Below are positions 32,818 to 40,492 of a DNA stretch of 64,000 bases, in pieces. The stretch's first letter is position 1; every line of letters begins with the position of its first letter. Made by a program: the position numbers and the translations under genes. The stretch comes from Clostridia bacterium (GTDB lineage Bacteria; Bacillota; Clostridia; Christensenellales; Borkfalkiaceae), in contig JAFVPE010000030.1 of NCBI GenBank assembly GCA_017505465.1, forward strand, positions 62,001 to 126,000, in the 5' to 3' direction. The notes below the pieces were generated by a model. The model saw only the letters and a program-made list of their open reading frames with translations. It was not told where the DNA came from and made no database searches.

Positions 32818-32871
32818 AATGCGGCGTTGCACTGCGTTTTTCTCGCTCGTTTACGTCAAGTAAACTCCCGT
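32818..32871 (+). repeat. Dispersed repeat family A, copy 2
   Basis: An exact second copy of 32714-32767. The 50 nt between the copies (starting CGAAAAGCCTCGCG) also have a counterpart next to the relative at 38375. Confidence 0.93.
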
Positions 32872-32936
32872 TTGTAAAACTCAAAAAACAATTTATCGAA
32901 ACGGTGGCGAAAGCCGCCGTTTTTCTTTGGAAAGCC

Positions 32937-32965
32937 TTGACAAATCAAGCGAAAACGGATATAAT
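32937..32965 (+). promoter_or_regulatory. Consensus promoter giving a leaderless phosphoesterase mRNA
   Basis: TTGACA (32937-32942), 17 nt, TATAAT (32960-32965), then 6 nt to the ATG at 32972. There is no Shine-Dalgarno site. Confidence 0.87.
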
Positions 32966-32971
32966 AGCAGT

Positions 32972-33664
32972 ATGAATATTTATGCGATCAGCGATTTGCA
33001 CTTATCGAATACCGCCGACAAGCCGATGGATATTTTCGGCGGAAATTGGGAGGGGCATTTCGAAAAAATAAAATCCGATTGGCTTGCAACGGTCAAGGAA
33101 GAGGACGTGGTACTTATTTCGGGGGATATCAGTTGGGCGATGAAGCTCGAAGATGCTCTTGTAGATTTGCGCGCCCTTGCCGAGCTTCCGGGGAAAAAGG
33201 TGTTCATTCGCGGCAACCATGATTATTGGTGGAACGGTATCACCAAGCTGCGTGATAGCGCGCCCGACGAAAGCTTCGTGTTTTTGCAAACGGACGCAAC
33301 GAGAATCGGGGAATACGTTATCGTCGGCTCGCGAGGGTGGACTTGTCCGGGTAGCGCCGATTATACCGAGCAGGACGAGAAGCTCTACAAGCGTGAAGCG
33401 GAGCGTTTTCGCTTGGCGTTTGCGGATGCGGCGAAGCTTAAACAGGAAGGGGATAAGTTGATTGCGATGATCCATTATCCGCCCTTTTCCTTGAAAGGGG
33501 ATACCCTTTTTACCGAGCTTTTTGAAACGAATAAGGTGGATAAAGCGGTGTTTGGGCACATTCACGGTGCGGTGTATTTTCCGCTCAAAACGGAGCGCAA
33601 CGGGGTGCAGTATATTCTCGCCTCCTGCGACAAGGTGGGGTTCCGCCTTGTAAAAATCTATTGA
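32972..33664 (+). CDS. Calcineurin-like metallophosphoesterase
   Basis: From the ATG at 32972 the protein has 230 residues. The two-metal phosphoesterase motifs are all present: DLHLS (about 7-11, Asp and His), GDISWAM (Asp), RGNHDYWW (Asn-His-Asp), MIHYPPF (His) and FGHIHGAV (His-x-His). These enzymes split phosphomono- or diesters, but the substrate is not predictable here. The upstream in-frame extension to 32927 would include the promoter and is rejected. The ATG is 6 nt from the -10 box, so the mRNA should start at the start codon. Confidence 0.92.
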   Translation: MNIYAISDLHLSNTADKPMDIFGGNWEGHFEKIKSDWLATVKEEDVVLISGDISWAMKLEDALVDLRALAELPGKKVFIRGNHDYWWNGITKLRDSAPDESFVFLQTDATRIGEYVIVGSRGWTCPGSADYTEQDEKLYKREAERFRLAFADAAKLKQEGDKLIAMIHYPPFSLKGDTLFTELFETNKVDKAVFGHIHGAVYFPLKTERNGVQYILASCDKVGFRLVKIY

Positions 33665-33673
33665 TTTTTAATA

Positions 33674-33714
33674 AAAGGGTTCGAAAGCCGAAAAAAACGG
33701 CTTTCGAACCCTTT
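33674..33714 (+). terminator. Long hairpin terminator after the phosphoesterase gene
   Basis: A perfect 17-bp stem (33674-33690 with 33698-33714) with an A7 loop. The 3' side is only moderately T-rich, and its end overlaps the pyrB -35 box. Confidence 0.85.
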
Positions 33715-33740
33715 ACTTTACAAAAAAAAAGTGTTATAAT
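33712..33740 (+). promoter_or_regulatory. Promoter of the pyr operon
   Basis: TTTACT (33712-33717), 17 nt, extended TGT-TATAAT (33735-33740). The leader of about 60 nt has no PyrR attenuator hairpin that I can see. Confidence 0.75.
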
Positions 33741-33808
33741 GAATAGTGGCGAACAATGGCTTTGAACTATGTTCAAACTTGTGGGTTATAAGAAAAAAGG
33801 AGACGGAT

Positions 33809-34735
33809 ATGCTCAAAAGAAAGGACTTGTTGGGTTTGATCGATATTTCCGCGGAAGAGATTACGGAAATTCTCGATTTGGCGCAAGAATTCAAAAACCG
33901 CATCAAACGCGGCGAAAAGAAGATGAATCATCTCGACGGCAAAACGGTAACGATTCTCTTCTACGAAAATAGTACGAGAACGCGTACGAGCTTTGAACAG
34001 GCGGCAAAATATCTGGGCGCAACGGCGATCAATATCGAGGCGAGTACGTCGTCCGTGGCGAAAGGGGAAACGCTTGTGGATACAGGAAAAACGCTCGACG
34101 CGCAGAGAAACGATTTCATCGTGATGCGACATCCGATGGGCGGCGCGCCTTACCTGCTTGCAAAAACGGTAAAGGCAGGCGTGCTCAACGCAGGCGACGG
34201 CATCAACGAACATCCCACGCAGGCGCTTTTGGACATGCTCACGATGCGTGAGGTTTACGGCTCGTTGAAGGGCTTGAAGGTGGCTATTCTTGGCGACATC
34301 AAGCACTCGCGCGTGGCAAAATCCAACCTTTTCGGTTTAAAGAAAATGGGCGCGGAAGTAGCAATGTACGCTCCGCAAACGCTTATCCCCAAGGGAATGG
34401 ATCAGCTCGGCGCAAAAATTTGCAAATCCCGTCAAGAAGCCTTGGACGGCGCGGACGTCGTCATGGGCTTGCGTATTCAGCTTGAACGCCAAGAAGCAGG
34501 GAACTTCCCTTCGCTCGGCGAATATGCGGCGAACTACGGGGTGAACGAAGAATTGCTTTCGCTTGCGAAGCCGAACGCAATCGTGTTGCATCCCGGTCCT
34601 GTAAACCGCGGCGTGGAATTGACGAGCGGCGTTATCGACCACGAGCGCAGTCACATTGAAGACCAAGTGCTTTCGGGCGTAGCCGTTCGTATGGCGGCGT
34701 TGACGCTTATGAACGAAGCGAGAAGGGGGAACTAA
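33809..34735 (+). CDS. pyrB: Aspartate carbamoyltransferase, catalytic subunit
   Basis: PyrB joins carbamoyl phosphate and aspartate, the first committed step of pyrimidine synthesis. From the ATG at 33809 (AAAAGGAG 6 nt upstream) the protein has 308 residues with the carbamoyl-phosphate loop ENSTRTRTSFE, the 80s loop SSVAKGETL, VMRHPMGGAP, HPTQALLDML, the aspartate-binding region MGLRIQLERQ and HPGPVNRGVEL. No pyrI regulatory subunit follows, as usual in Gram-positives. It heads a six-gene run pyrB-C-F-K-D-E. The carbamoyl-phosphate synthase genes are not in the window. Confidence 0.97.
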   Translation: MLKRKDLLGLIDISAEEITEILDLAQEFKNRIKRGEKKMNHLDGKTVTILFYENSTRTRTSFEQAAKYLGATAINIEASTSSVAKGETLVDTGKTLDAQRNDFIVMRHPMGGAPYLLAKTVKAGVLNAGDGINEHPTQALLDMLTMREVYGSLKGLKVAILGDIKHSRVAKSNLFGLKKMGAEVAMYAPQTLIPKGMDQLGAKICKSRQEALDGADVVMGLRIQLERQEAGNFPSLGEYAANYGVNEELLSLAKPNAIVLHPGPVNRGVELTSGVIDHERSHIEDQVLSGVAVRMAALTLMNEARRGN

Positions 34736-34736
34736 T

Positions 34737-35999
34737 ATGATTATTCGAAACGGAAACGTAGTTTTGAAGAACTCGGTGGAAAAGAAGGATATTCTCGTAG
34801 AGAACGGCAAAATCGTCAAGATTGCGGACTGTATTCCCGCAAACGGCAGTGAAGAAATCAATGCGGCGGGCAAGCACGTTTTCCCCGGCTTGATCGATAT
34901 GCACGTACACCTTCGCGAGCCTGGCTTTGAGAAAAAAGAAGACATCGAAAGCGGCGCAAGGGCGGCGGTTAAAGGCGGATTTACGCAGGTATGCTGTATG
35001 CCCAACACCAACCCCGTTGTGGATAATAAGGTGGTCGTTACCTATATAAAAGCGAGAGAAAAAGAAGTCAATCTTTGTAAAATTCATCCCATCGGCGCAA
35101 TTACGAAAGGCTTGCAGGGAAAGGAAATGGCAGGGATTGCGAGTATGAAAAAGGCGGGCGCAGTAGCAATTTCCGACGACGGCGTAGCCGTTAAGAACGC
35201 GCGTCTTATGCGCCTTGCAATGGAATATGCAAAGGGCTTTGATATGATTTGCCTTTGCCATTGCGAAGATAAGGATTTGGTAGACGGCGGCTCGGTACAC
35301 GAAGGGTTGAGCGCAACGATTGCAGGGCTTCGCGGTATTCCCCGCGCGGCGGAAGACGTCATCATCGCACGTGAACTTTCCCTTGCGGAAACGCTCGATT
35401 GCCCCGTGCATATTTGCCACGTTTCGACGTATAGCGGGGTGAGAATGATCCGCGACGCAAAGAGAGCAGGTATCAAAGTAACGGCGGAAACTTGTCCCCA
35501 TTACTACTCCTTTACAGACGAAATCGTTAGAACGTACGATACGAACACGAAGGTGAATCCGCCCATTCGTGAAGAAATTGATAAACAAGCGATTTTGGAA
35601 GGCTTGAAGGACGGCACGCTCGACTGTATCGTCACCGACCATGCACCGCACCACTTCGACGATAAGAACGTGGAATATCAACAAGCGGCGTTTGGGATCA
35701 GCGGCATTGAAACGTCGTTTGGGTTTGCGATTACGAACCTGTATAAAGCAGGGGTGTTGAGCTTGAATGAAATCGCCGACAGAATGTCGGGTGCGCCTGC
35801 GCGTATTCTTGGCTTGGAAGGCGGCGAAATTAAGGAAGGCGGCGTAGCGGATTTCACGATTGCGGATTTGGACGAAGAATGGACGATTGAGCCTGAAAAA
35901 TTCGTCAGCAAGGGCAAGAACAATCCTTTCGGCGGCACGAAGCTTTACGGCGCAGTGAAATACACGATTGTAGACGGCGAAATTAAATATCAAGCGTAA
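34737..35999 (+). CDS. pyrC: Dihydroorotase
   Basis: PyrC closes carbamoyl-aspartate to dihydroorotate. The 420-residue type I amidohydrolase has the metal site DMHVHLREPG (about 56-65), the Cys-Cys-Met-Pro-Asn-Thr-Asn motif (CCMPNTNPV), LCHCEDKDL, HICHVST and VTDHAPHHFDDK (catalytic Asp). The start ATG overlaps the upstream stop region by spacing of one base (AAGGGGGA before it), so translation is coupled to pyrB. Length and motif order are normal. Confidence 0.97.
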   Translation: MIIRNGNVVLKNSVEKKDILVENGKIVKIADCIPANGSEEINAAGKHVFPGLIDMHVHLREPGFEKKEDIESGARAAVKGGFTQVCCMPNTNPVVDNKVVVTYIKAREKEVNLCKIHPIGAITKGLQGKEMAGIASMKKAGAVAISDDGVAVKNARLMRLAMEYAKGFDMICLCHCEDKDLVDGGSVHEGLSATIAGLRGIPRAAEDVIIARELSLAETLDCPVHICHVSTYSGVRMIRDAKRAGIKVTAETCPHYYSFTDEIVRTYDTNTKVNPPIREEIDKQAILEGLKDGTLDCIVTDHAPHHFDDKNVEYQQAAFGISGIETSFGFAITNLYKAGVLSLNEIADRMSGAPARILGLEGGEIKEGGVADFTIADLDEEWTIEPEKFVSKGKNNPFGGTKLYGAVKYTIVDGEIKYQA

Positions 36000-36011
36000 A
36001 AGGAGAGAACT

Positions 36012-36920
36012 ATGATTACGGATAAGCTCATCGACGGCATTATTGCAATGCAAAACCCTACCTGCGTAGGCTTGGATACGTTGTTCGACTATCTTCCCGA
36101 CGATATGAGAGAAGGGGCAAAGACGTTTGACGACGTTGCGGAAAGAGTGTTTGCATTCAATAAGAAGATTATTGATAACGTTTACGATATTGTTCCTTCC
36201 GTAAAGGTACAAATCGCATATTATGAAATGTACGGCGTGGCAGGTATGAAGGCATACTACGAAACGCTCAAATACGCGGCGGAAAAGGGACTCGTCGTTA
36301 TTGCGGACGCAAAGCGCAACGACATCGGCTCTACGGCGAGCTGTTATGCTAAGGCATTCCTTGGCGAAACGCAGGTAAACGACGGCTTGATGAAGGCATT
36401 TCCTTCCGATTACGTAACGGTAAACGGCTATCTTGGTTCGGACGGGATCGTACCGTTTGTGGAGCAGTGCGAAAAGAACGATAAGGGTATTTTCGTGCTT
36501 GTTAAGACGTCTAACCCTTCGGGTGCGGAAATTCAAAACATGGTACTTGACAACGGCATGCCTATGTACGAATACGTGGGCGGCTTGGTGGAAAAGTGGG
36601 GGGCAAGCACGATTGGCAAATACGGCTATTCGGCAGTAGGTGCGGTTGTTGGCGCAACGCATCCCACGGAAGCGGCACGTCTTCGTGAAGTATTGCCGCA
36701 TACCTTCTTCCTGATTCCCGGCTATGGCGCGCAGGGCGGCAACGCAGAAATGCTCAAGAGCTGTTTTGGCGCAGACGGCCTTGGCGGTGTAGTAAACAAT
36801 TCGCGCGGTATCTTGTGCGCATACAAGAAAAACGGCGGCACATACTACGACGCAGCACGTGCGGCGTGTATTGCGATGCAAAAAGACTTGTCGAGCGTCA
36901 TCGGCAAAATGGGCAAATAA
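36012..36920 (+). CDS. pyrF: Orotidine-5'-phosphate decarboxylase (type 2)
   Basis: PyrF removes CO2 from OMP to give UMP. The 302-residue protein is of the longer type 2 family, with VGLDTLFDYLP near the start, SVKVQIAYYE, the catalytic Lys-Asp-Lys-type motif ADAKRNDIGSTA, the phosphate loop FLIPGYGAQGG and NNSRGILCAY. RBS AAAAGGAG is upstream. A 670-nt non-coding spacer rich in small palindromes follows before pyrK, which is unusual within an operon. Confidence 0.96.
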   Translation: MITDKLIDGIIAMQNPTCVGLDTLFDYLPDDMREGAKTFDDVAERVFAFNKKIIDNVYDIVPSVKVQIAYYEMYGVAGMKAYYETLKYAAEKGLVVIADAKRNDIGSTASCYAKAFLGETQVNDGLMKAFPSDYVTVNGYLGSDGIVPFVEQCEKNDKGIFVLVKTSNPSGAEIQNMVLDNGMPMYEYVGGLVEKWGASTIGKYGYSAVGAVVGATHPTEAARLREVLPHTFFLIPGYGAQGGNAEMLKSCFGADGLGGVVNNSRGILCAYKKNGGTYYDAARAACIAMQKDLSSVIGKMGK

Positions 36921-36925
36921 CAGGC

Positions 36926-37400
36926 AGTCGAGAAACTCAGTTTCTCGTGGATTCCAAAGGCGAAGCCTTTGTAGGTGTGGCAAAGCCACAAAAATATGCC
37001 CCCAATAAGCAAGCTCTGCTTGCGCACAGTAGGAAGTCGAGAAACTCAGTTTCTCGTGGATTCCAAAGGCAAAGCCTTTGTAGGTGTGGCAAAGCCACAA
37101 AAATATGCCCACAATAAGCAAGCTCCGCTTGCGCACAGTAGGAAGTCGAGAAACTCAGTTTCTCGTGGGGCGCAGGGGCAACGCCCCGCAATGCAAGCCT
37201 CAAATAAGCAAGCTGCGCTTGCGTAACTACCGCGAAAGCGTTGAATCGCCGTAAGGCGAAAGCAACCTATAATAAGCAAGCTCCGCTTGCGCACAGTAGG
37301 AAGTCGAGAAACTCAGTTTCTCGTGGATTCCAAAGGCGAAGCCTTTGTAGGTGTGGCAGAGCCACAAAAATGTGCCCCAAATAAGCAAGCTCCGCTTGCG
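36926..37400 (+). repeat. Tandem micro-hairpin repeat array in the pyrF-pyrK spacer (family B)
   Basis: Four units start with AGTCGAGAAACTCAG at 36926, 37035, 37144 and 37302 (spacing 109, 109 and 158 nt). A typical unit holds four perfect small hairpins with 3-nt loops, e.g. in unit 1 at 36930-36946, 36955-36971, 36976-36990 and 37009-37023. In unit 3 two hairpins are replaced by a different one (GGGGC-AAC-GCCCC), so the array looks modular. Since 109 is not a multiple of 3, a conserved reading frame is excluded. Confidence 0.92.
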
Positions 37401-37409
37401 CACTATGTC

Positions 37410-37590
37410 ATAAGGCATCTACGCAACGAAAGTTGCGCCGTTTATATCCCAACAAAGCAAAACGCAGTTTTGCGTCACCACCGCGAAAGCGGTCCATCGC
37501 CGTTTGGCGAAATCAAACCCCAAACAAAAGCAACCGGTAGGTTGCGCAACTACCGTAAAACGGTGAATCGCCATTTGGCGAAAAGGAAAC
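37410..37590 (+). repeat. Series of unrelated micro-hairpins before pyrK
   Basis: A run of short perfect dyads follows the array: GCAAC-GAAA-GTTGC, GCAAAAC-GCA-GTTTTGC, ACCGC-GAAA-GCGGT, TCGCC-GTTT-GGCGA, GCAACC-GGTA-GGTTGC, ACCGT-AAA-ACGGT and TCGCC-ATTT-GGCGA. Several have GNRA-type tetraloops (GAAA). The last ends just before the pyrK ribosome site. Confidence 0.88.
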
Positions 37591-37594
37591 AACT

Positions 37595-38350
37595 ATGAAA
37601 GATTACGTTGCAACCATTATCAAAAACGAGCAAATTGCCGAAAACGTCTATGCGGTCACCTTTGACCTTGGTGAAGAAGCGAAGGTGCGCTGTGGACAGT
37701 TCGGCAATATTTCCGTCGGCGAAACTCATCTTTTGCGCCGCCCGATTGCCATTTGTAAAGCGGAAGGGAACGAGGTTACCTTTTGCTACCAAATCAAGGG
37801 CGAAGGTACGCAAAAATTAAAAACAATGGGGGCAGGTACGAAATTAAACGTACTTATGCCGCTCGGCAACGGCTTCTACGTGGAAGAAGAGGAAAAGAAA
37901 GTGGCGCTCGTTGGCGGCGGCGTCGGCGTGTTCCCGCTTATTTCCGTCTTGCGTGCGTACGCATCCACGAAAGAAATTTCCGCCTATATCGGTTATAGAA
38001 ACAAAGCGGCGGTTTGCGGCGTGGAAGAGTTCGCAAAAGCGCAAAAATTCCTGCTCGTAACCGACGATGGCAGCTACGGCTCGCAAATGAACGCCGTACA
38101 AGCATTTGAAGCGGATCTTGCAAAGGGCAACCGCCCTGACGTGGTGCTTGCATGCGGCCCTACGCCTATGCTCCGCGCTTTGAAAACGCTCGTGGAAAGA
38201 GAAAATCTCAACTGCTACGTATCTTTGGAAGAACGTATGGGTTGCGGCATCGGCGCGTGCCTTGTCTGCGTATGCAATATGACGGATGGCAAGCGCGCAA
38301 GAGTTTGTAAGGACGGCCCCGTATTTAACAGTCGCGACGTTTCTCTTTAA
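37595..38350 (+). CDS. pyrK: Dihydroorotate dehydrogenase electron-transfer subunit
   Basis: PyrK carries FAD and a [2Fe-2S] cluster and passes electrons from PyrD to NAD+. The 251 residues show the FAD site RRPIAICKAEG, the NAD-binding glycine loop VGGGVGVFPL, and the C-terminal cluster ligands in MGCGIGACLVCVC followed by a fourth Cys (VCKDGPVF). AAAAGG lies 7 nt upstream of the ATG. It is the partner of the PyrD encoded next, so this organism has the heterotetrameric class 1B enzyme. Confidence 0.95.
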   Translation: MKDYVATIIKNEQIAENVYAVTFDLGEEAKVRCGQFGNISVGETHLLRRPIAICKAEGNEVTFCYQIKGEGTQKLKTMGAGTKLNVLMPLGNGFYVEEEEKKVALVGGGVGVFPLISVLRAYASTKEISAYIGYRNKAAVCGVEEFAKAQKFLLVTDDGSYGSQMNAVQAFEADLAKGNRPDVVLACGPTPMLRALKTLVERENLNCYVSLEERMGCGIGACLVCVCNMTDGKRARVCKDGPVFNSRDVSL

Positions 38351-38374
38351 ACGCATATCTGCGTCGCAATACTG

Positions 38375-38450
38375 TGTTGCGCTATGTTTTTCTTGCTCGT
38401 GTACGGGTAGTACACGCCCATCGAAAAGCCTCGTGCGCTTTGTCTTGCTC
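38375..38450 (+). repeat. Diverged copy of repeat family A in the pyrK-pyrD spacer
   Basis: TGTTGCGCTATGTTTTTCTT and what follows aligns with 32722 onward. The hairpin here is GTGTAC-GGGTA-GTACAC (38399-38415) against GTTTAC/GTAAAC in the other copies: one T-A pair has become G-C on both sides, a compensatory change. The flank TCGAAAAGCCTCG is also shared. Confidence 0.8.
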
Positions 38451-38503
38451 GCATCTCTACGTTTGGTGGAATACTTAAAAAAGAACGAATAAGGAAAAAG
38501 AAT

Positions 38504-39421
38504 ATGGCGAATTTATCGGTAAATCTTTGCGGTGTAAATTTCAAAAATCCCGTTATTGCGGCTTCGGGAACGTACGGTTTTGGGCGTGAGTTCAACGAAC
38601 TTTACGATATCGGCAAAATCGGCGGCGTGTCCACGAAGGGCATGACGTTAGAGCCTCGGCTCGGCAATCCCGTTCCCCGTATTGCGGAATCGCGCGGGGT
38701 AATTCTCAACGCAGTCGGTTTGCAAAATCCCGGTGTGGAGCATTTCATCGAAAATGATTTGGAATGGCTCAAAGCAACGGGTACGGTTGTGATTGCGAAC
38801 GTCGCAGGCAAGACACTTGATGACTATGCAGGCATTTGCGCAAGACTCGACGGGCTTGTGGATATGATTGAATTGAACATTTCCTGCCCCAACGTAAAGA
38901 GCGGCGGTATGGCGTTCGGGATTAAGCCCGAATCGGTGGAGCAGGTTACGCGTGCGGCGAAGAGCGCGTTGAAGGTAACGCCGTTGATTGTAAAGCTTTC
39001 CCCCAACGTAGAGAGCATTGCGGAAAACGCCCGTGCGGCTGAAAGGGGGGGCGCGGATTGTATTTCGCTCATCAACACGTTGACGGGCATGGCGATTGAT
39101 ATTGAGCGCCGCAAACCGATTATTGCCAACAATACGGGCGGCGTATCGGGCGCAGGCGTGAAGCCGATTGCGGTGCGTATGGTCTACGAAGCGTCGCAGG
39201 CGGTGAAGATTCCCGTGATCGGTATGGGCGGTATCACGTGTGCGGAAGACGCCATTGAATTTTTGATGGCAGGCGCGGCGGCGGTGCAGGTAGGCACGGC
39301 GAACTTTACCGATCCGTATGCAATGCCTAAAATTATTGACGGCTTGAACGCGTGGTGCGACAAGCACGGCATCGCGAACGTATCCGAGCTCACGGGCACG
39401 TTGCAACTCAACCAAAGATAA
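38504..39421 (+). CDS. pyrD: Dihydroorotate dehydrogenase (NAD+), catalytic subunit
   Basis: PyrD oxidises dihydroorotate to orotate with FMN. The 305-residue class 1B protein has SVNLCGVNFKNPVIAASGTYG at its start (two blocks), VSTKGMTLEPRLGN, NISCPNVKSGG with the catalytic Cys, LIVKLSPNV, NNTGGVSGAGVKP and GMGGITCAEDAIEFLMAGA for FMN phosphate. It pairs with PyrK upstream. RBS is AAGGAAA. A partial family B repeat follows in the spacer to pyrE. Confidence 0.96.
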   Translation: MANLSVNLCGVNFKNPVIAASGTYGFGREFNELYDIGKIGGVSTKGMTLEPRLGNPVPRIAESRGVILNAVGLQNPGVEHFIENDLEWLKATGTVVIANVAGKTLDDYAGICARLDGLVDMIELNISCPNVKSGGMAFGIKPESVEQVTRAAKSALKVTPLIVKLSPNVESIAENARAAERGGADCISLINTLTGMAIDIERRKPIIANNTGGVSGAGVKPIAVRMVYEASQAVKIPVIGMGGITCAEDAIEFLMAGAAAVQVGTANFTDPYAMPKIIDGLNAWCDKHGIANVSELTGTLQLNQR

Positions 39422-39428
39422 CGATAGG

Positions 39429-39555
39429 GAGTCGAGAAACTTTCCAAAGGCAGAGCCTTTGGCGGTGTGGCAGAGCCACAAAAATAGCCCATAAAAGCAA
39501 GCTTTGCTTGCGCTATAACCGCGCAAGCGGTCCATACGACGAAAGTCGTCCAATA
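39429..39555 (+). repeat. Partial micro-hairpin repeat (family B) in the pyrD-pyrE spacer
   Basis: It begins GAGTCGAGAAACTTTCCAAAG, which matches a family B unit lacking the second half of the first hairpin, then keeps the CAAAGG-CCTTTG, TGTGGC-GCCACA and GCAAGC-GCTTGC type hairpins. It ends with ACCGC-GCAA-GCGGT and ACGAC-GAAA-GTCGT. Confidence 0.88.
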
Positions 39556-39589
39556 AACTACAATAAAAACCGATAGGAGAGAAAATATT

Positions 39590-40252
39590 ATGGCTTACAC
39601 CTACAAAGAAGAATTTATCCGTTTCATGGTAGACAACGGCGTTTTGAAATTCGGTCAATTCACCTTGAAGAGCGGCAGACTTGCACCCTATTTCATCAAT
39701 ACGGGCAACTATAAAACGGGCAAACAGCTCGCAAAGCTCGGCGAATATTACGCAGCTTGCATTCACGACAACGGCTTGCAGGCGGAAACCCTTGTCGGCC
39801 CTGCGTATAAGGGGATTCCTTTGTCCGTAGCAACCGCAATCGCTATGTATCATAATTATAATGAAGAGCTCAATTACTGTTTCGACCGTAAAGAAGTAAA
39901 AGACCACGGCGAAGGCGGTCTTTTCGTAGGCAAGCAGCTTGTGGACGGGGAAAAAGTTATCATCATCGAAGACGTTATGACGTCGGGCAAGGCTTTGCGT
40001 GAAATTTTACCCAAGCTCGAAGCGGCGGCAAAGGTAAACGTTGTCGGTATGATTATTTCCGTAGACCGTAGAGAAAAGGGCTTGACGAGCGATTTGTCTG
40101 CGGTTTCCGAAGCGAAAAAGGAATTTGGTATCGACGTGTATTCCGTCGTAACGATGGACGACATCATCGCGGCGATTGAAAACGGCGTGGTAGACGGCAA
40201 GGAGCATCTTGAAGCGATGTATGCTTACCGTAACACGTACGGCGCAAAATAA
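39590..40252 (+). CDS. pyrE: Orotate phosphoribosyltransferase
   Basis: PyrE joins orotate and PRPP to form OMP. The 220-residue protein has the opening LKFGQFTLKSGRLAPYFINTG, the substrate loop YKGIPLSV, the flexible-loop region RKEVKDHGEGG and the PRPP-binding signature VIIIEDVMTSGKAL. This form, with the conserved KSGR and no N-terminal decarboxylase domain, is complete. AGGAGAG is upstream. It is the last of the six pyr genes. Confidence 0.96.
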   Translation: MAYTYKEEFIRFMVDNGVLKFGQFTLKSGRLAPYFINTGNYKTGKQLAKLGEYYAACIHDNGLQAETLVGPAYKGIPLSVATAIAMYHNYNEELNYCFDRKEVKDHGEGGLFVGKQLVDGEKVIIIEDVMTSGKALREILPKLEAAAKVNVVGMIISVDRREKGLTSDLSAVSEAKKEFGIDVYSVVTMDDIIAAIENGVVDGKEHLEAMYAYRNTYGAK

Positions 40253-40434
40253 GGCATAGAGCGTTTGTCGATTTTCGGCAATCGTATATGCGGCAAGGTG
40301 CGTTCTATCGTGCGCTCGGTCGTTTTGGTGACGGTAGATTTTGCGTGCTTATCAAAAGCGCGCGGATTGGAAAAGATAAAAAAGGCGGCGGATAAAAGAC
40401 AAGCCGCTAACAATACGTATTGATTTTTTCTCAT
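40225..40434 (-). CDS. Possible small membrane-anchored protein
   Basis: A 69-residue open frame starts at the ATG at 40434. It has MRKNQ followed by a hydrophobic segment (YVLLAACLLSAAFFIF) and a basic, Arg/Lys/Thr-rich tail. The form suggests a membrane-anchored peptide. There is no Shine-Dalgarno site, no clear promoter, and the end overlaps pyrE by 28 nt on the other strand, so it may be chance. It would fill the otherwise empty pyrE-trpS gap. Confidence 0.3.
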   Translation of the reverse strand: MRKNQYVLLAACLLSAAFFIFSNPRAFDKHAKSTVTKTTERTIERTLPHIRLPKIDKRSMPYFAPYVLR

Positions 40435-40492
40435 ATACAAAGTATGTGAAAACGAGGGATTGCTATACCTCGAAAATCGAAAGGAGTGAATT

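Noticed and set aside
33674-33714. A tRNA, suggested by GGTTCGAA
   Set aside because: It is one perfect 17-bp hairpin with an A7 loop. No acceptor stem, D-arm or anticodon arm can be drawn.
33756-33791. An 11-codon leader peptide before pyrB, as in enteric pyrBI attenuation
   Set aside because: There is no ribosome site before its ATG and no terminator hairpin between it and pyrB, so no attenuation mechanism can be drawn.
36926-37400. CRISPR array
   Set aside because: The repeats are long and palindromic throughout, there are no unique spacers of equal length, and no cas genes are present.
36815-37420. Open frames on both strands across the pyrF-pyrK repeats, with recurring peptide blocks
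   Set aside because: The blocks recur because the DNA repeats. The 109-nt unit shifts frame by one base per copy, the frames change between strands, and ribosome sites are missing. They are not genes.
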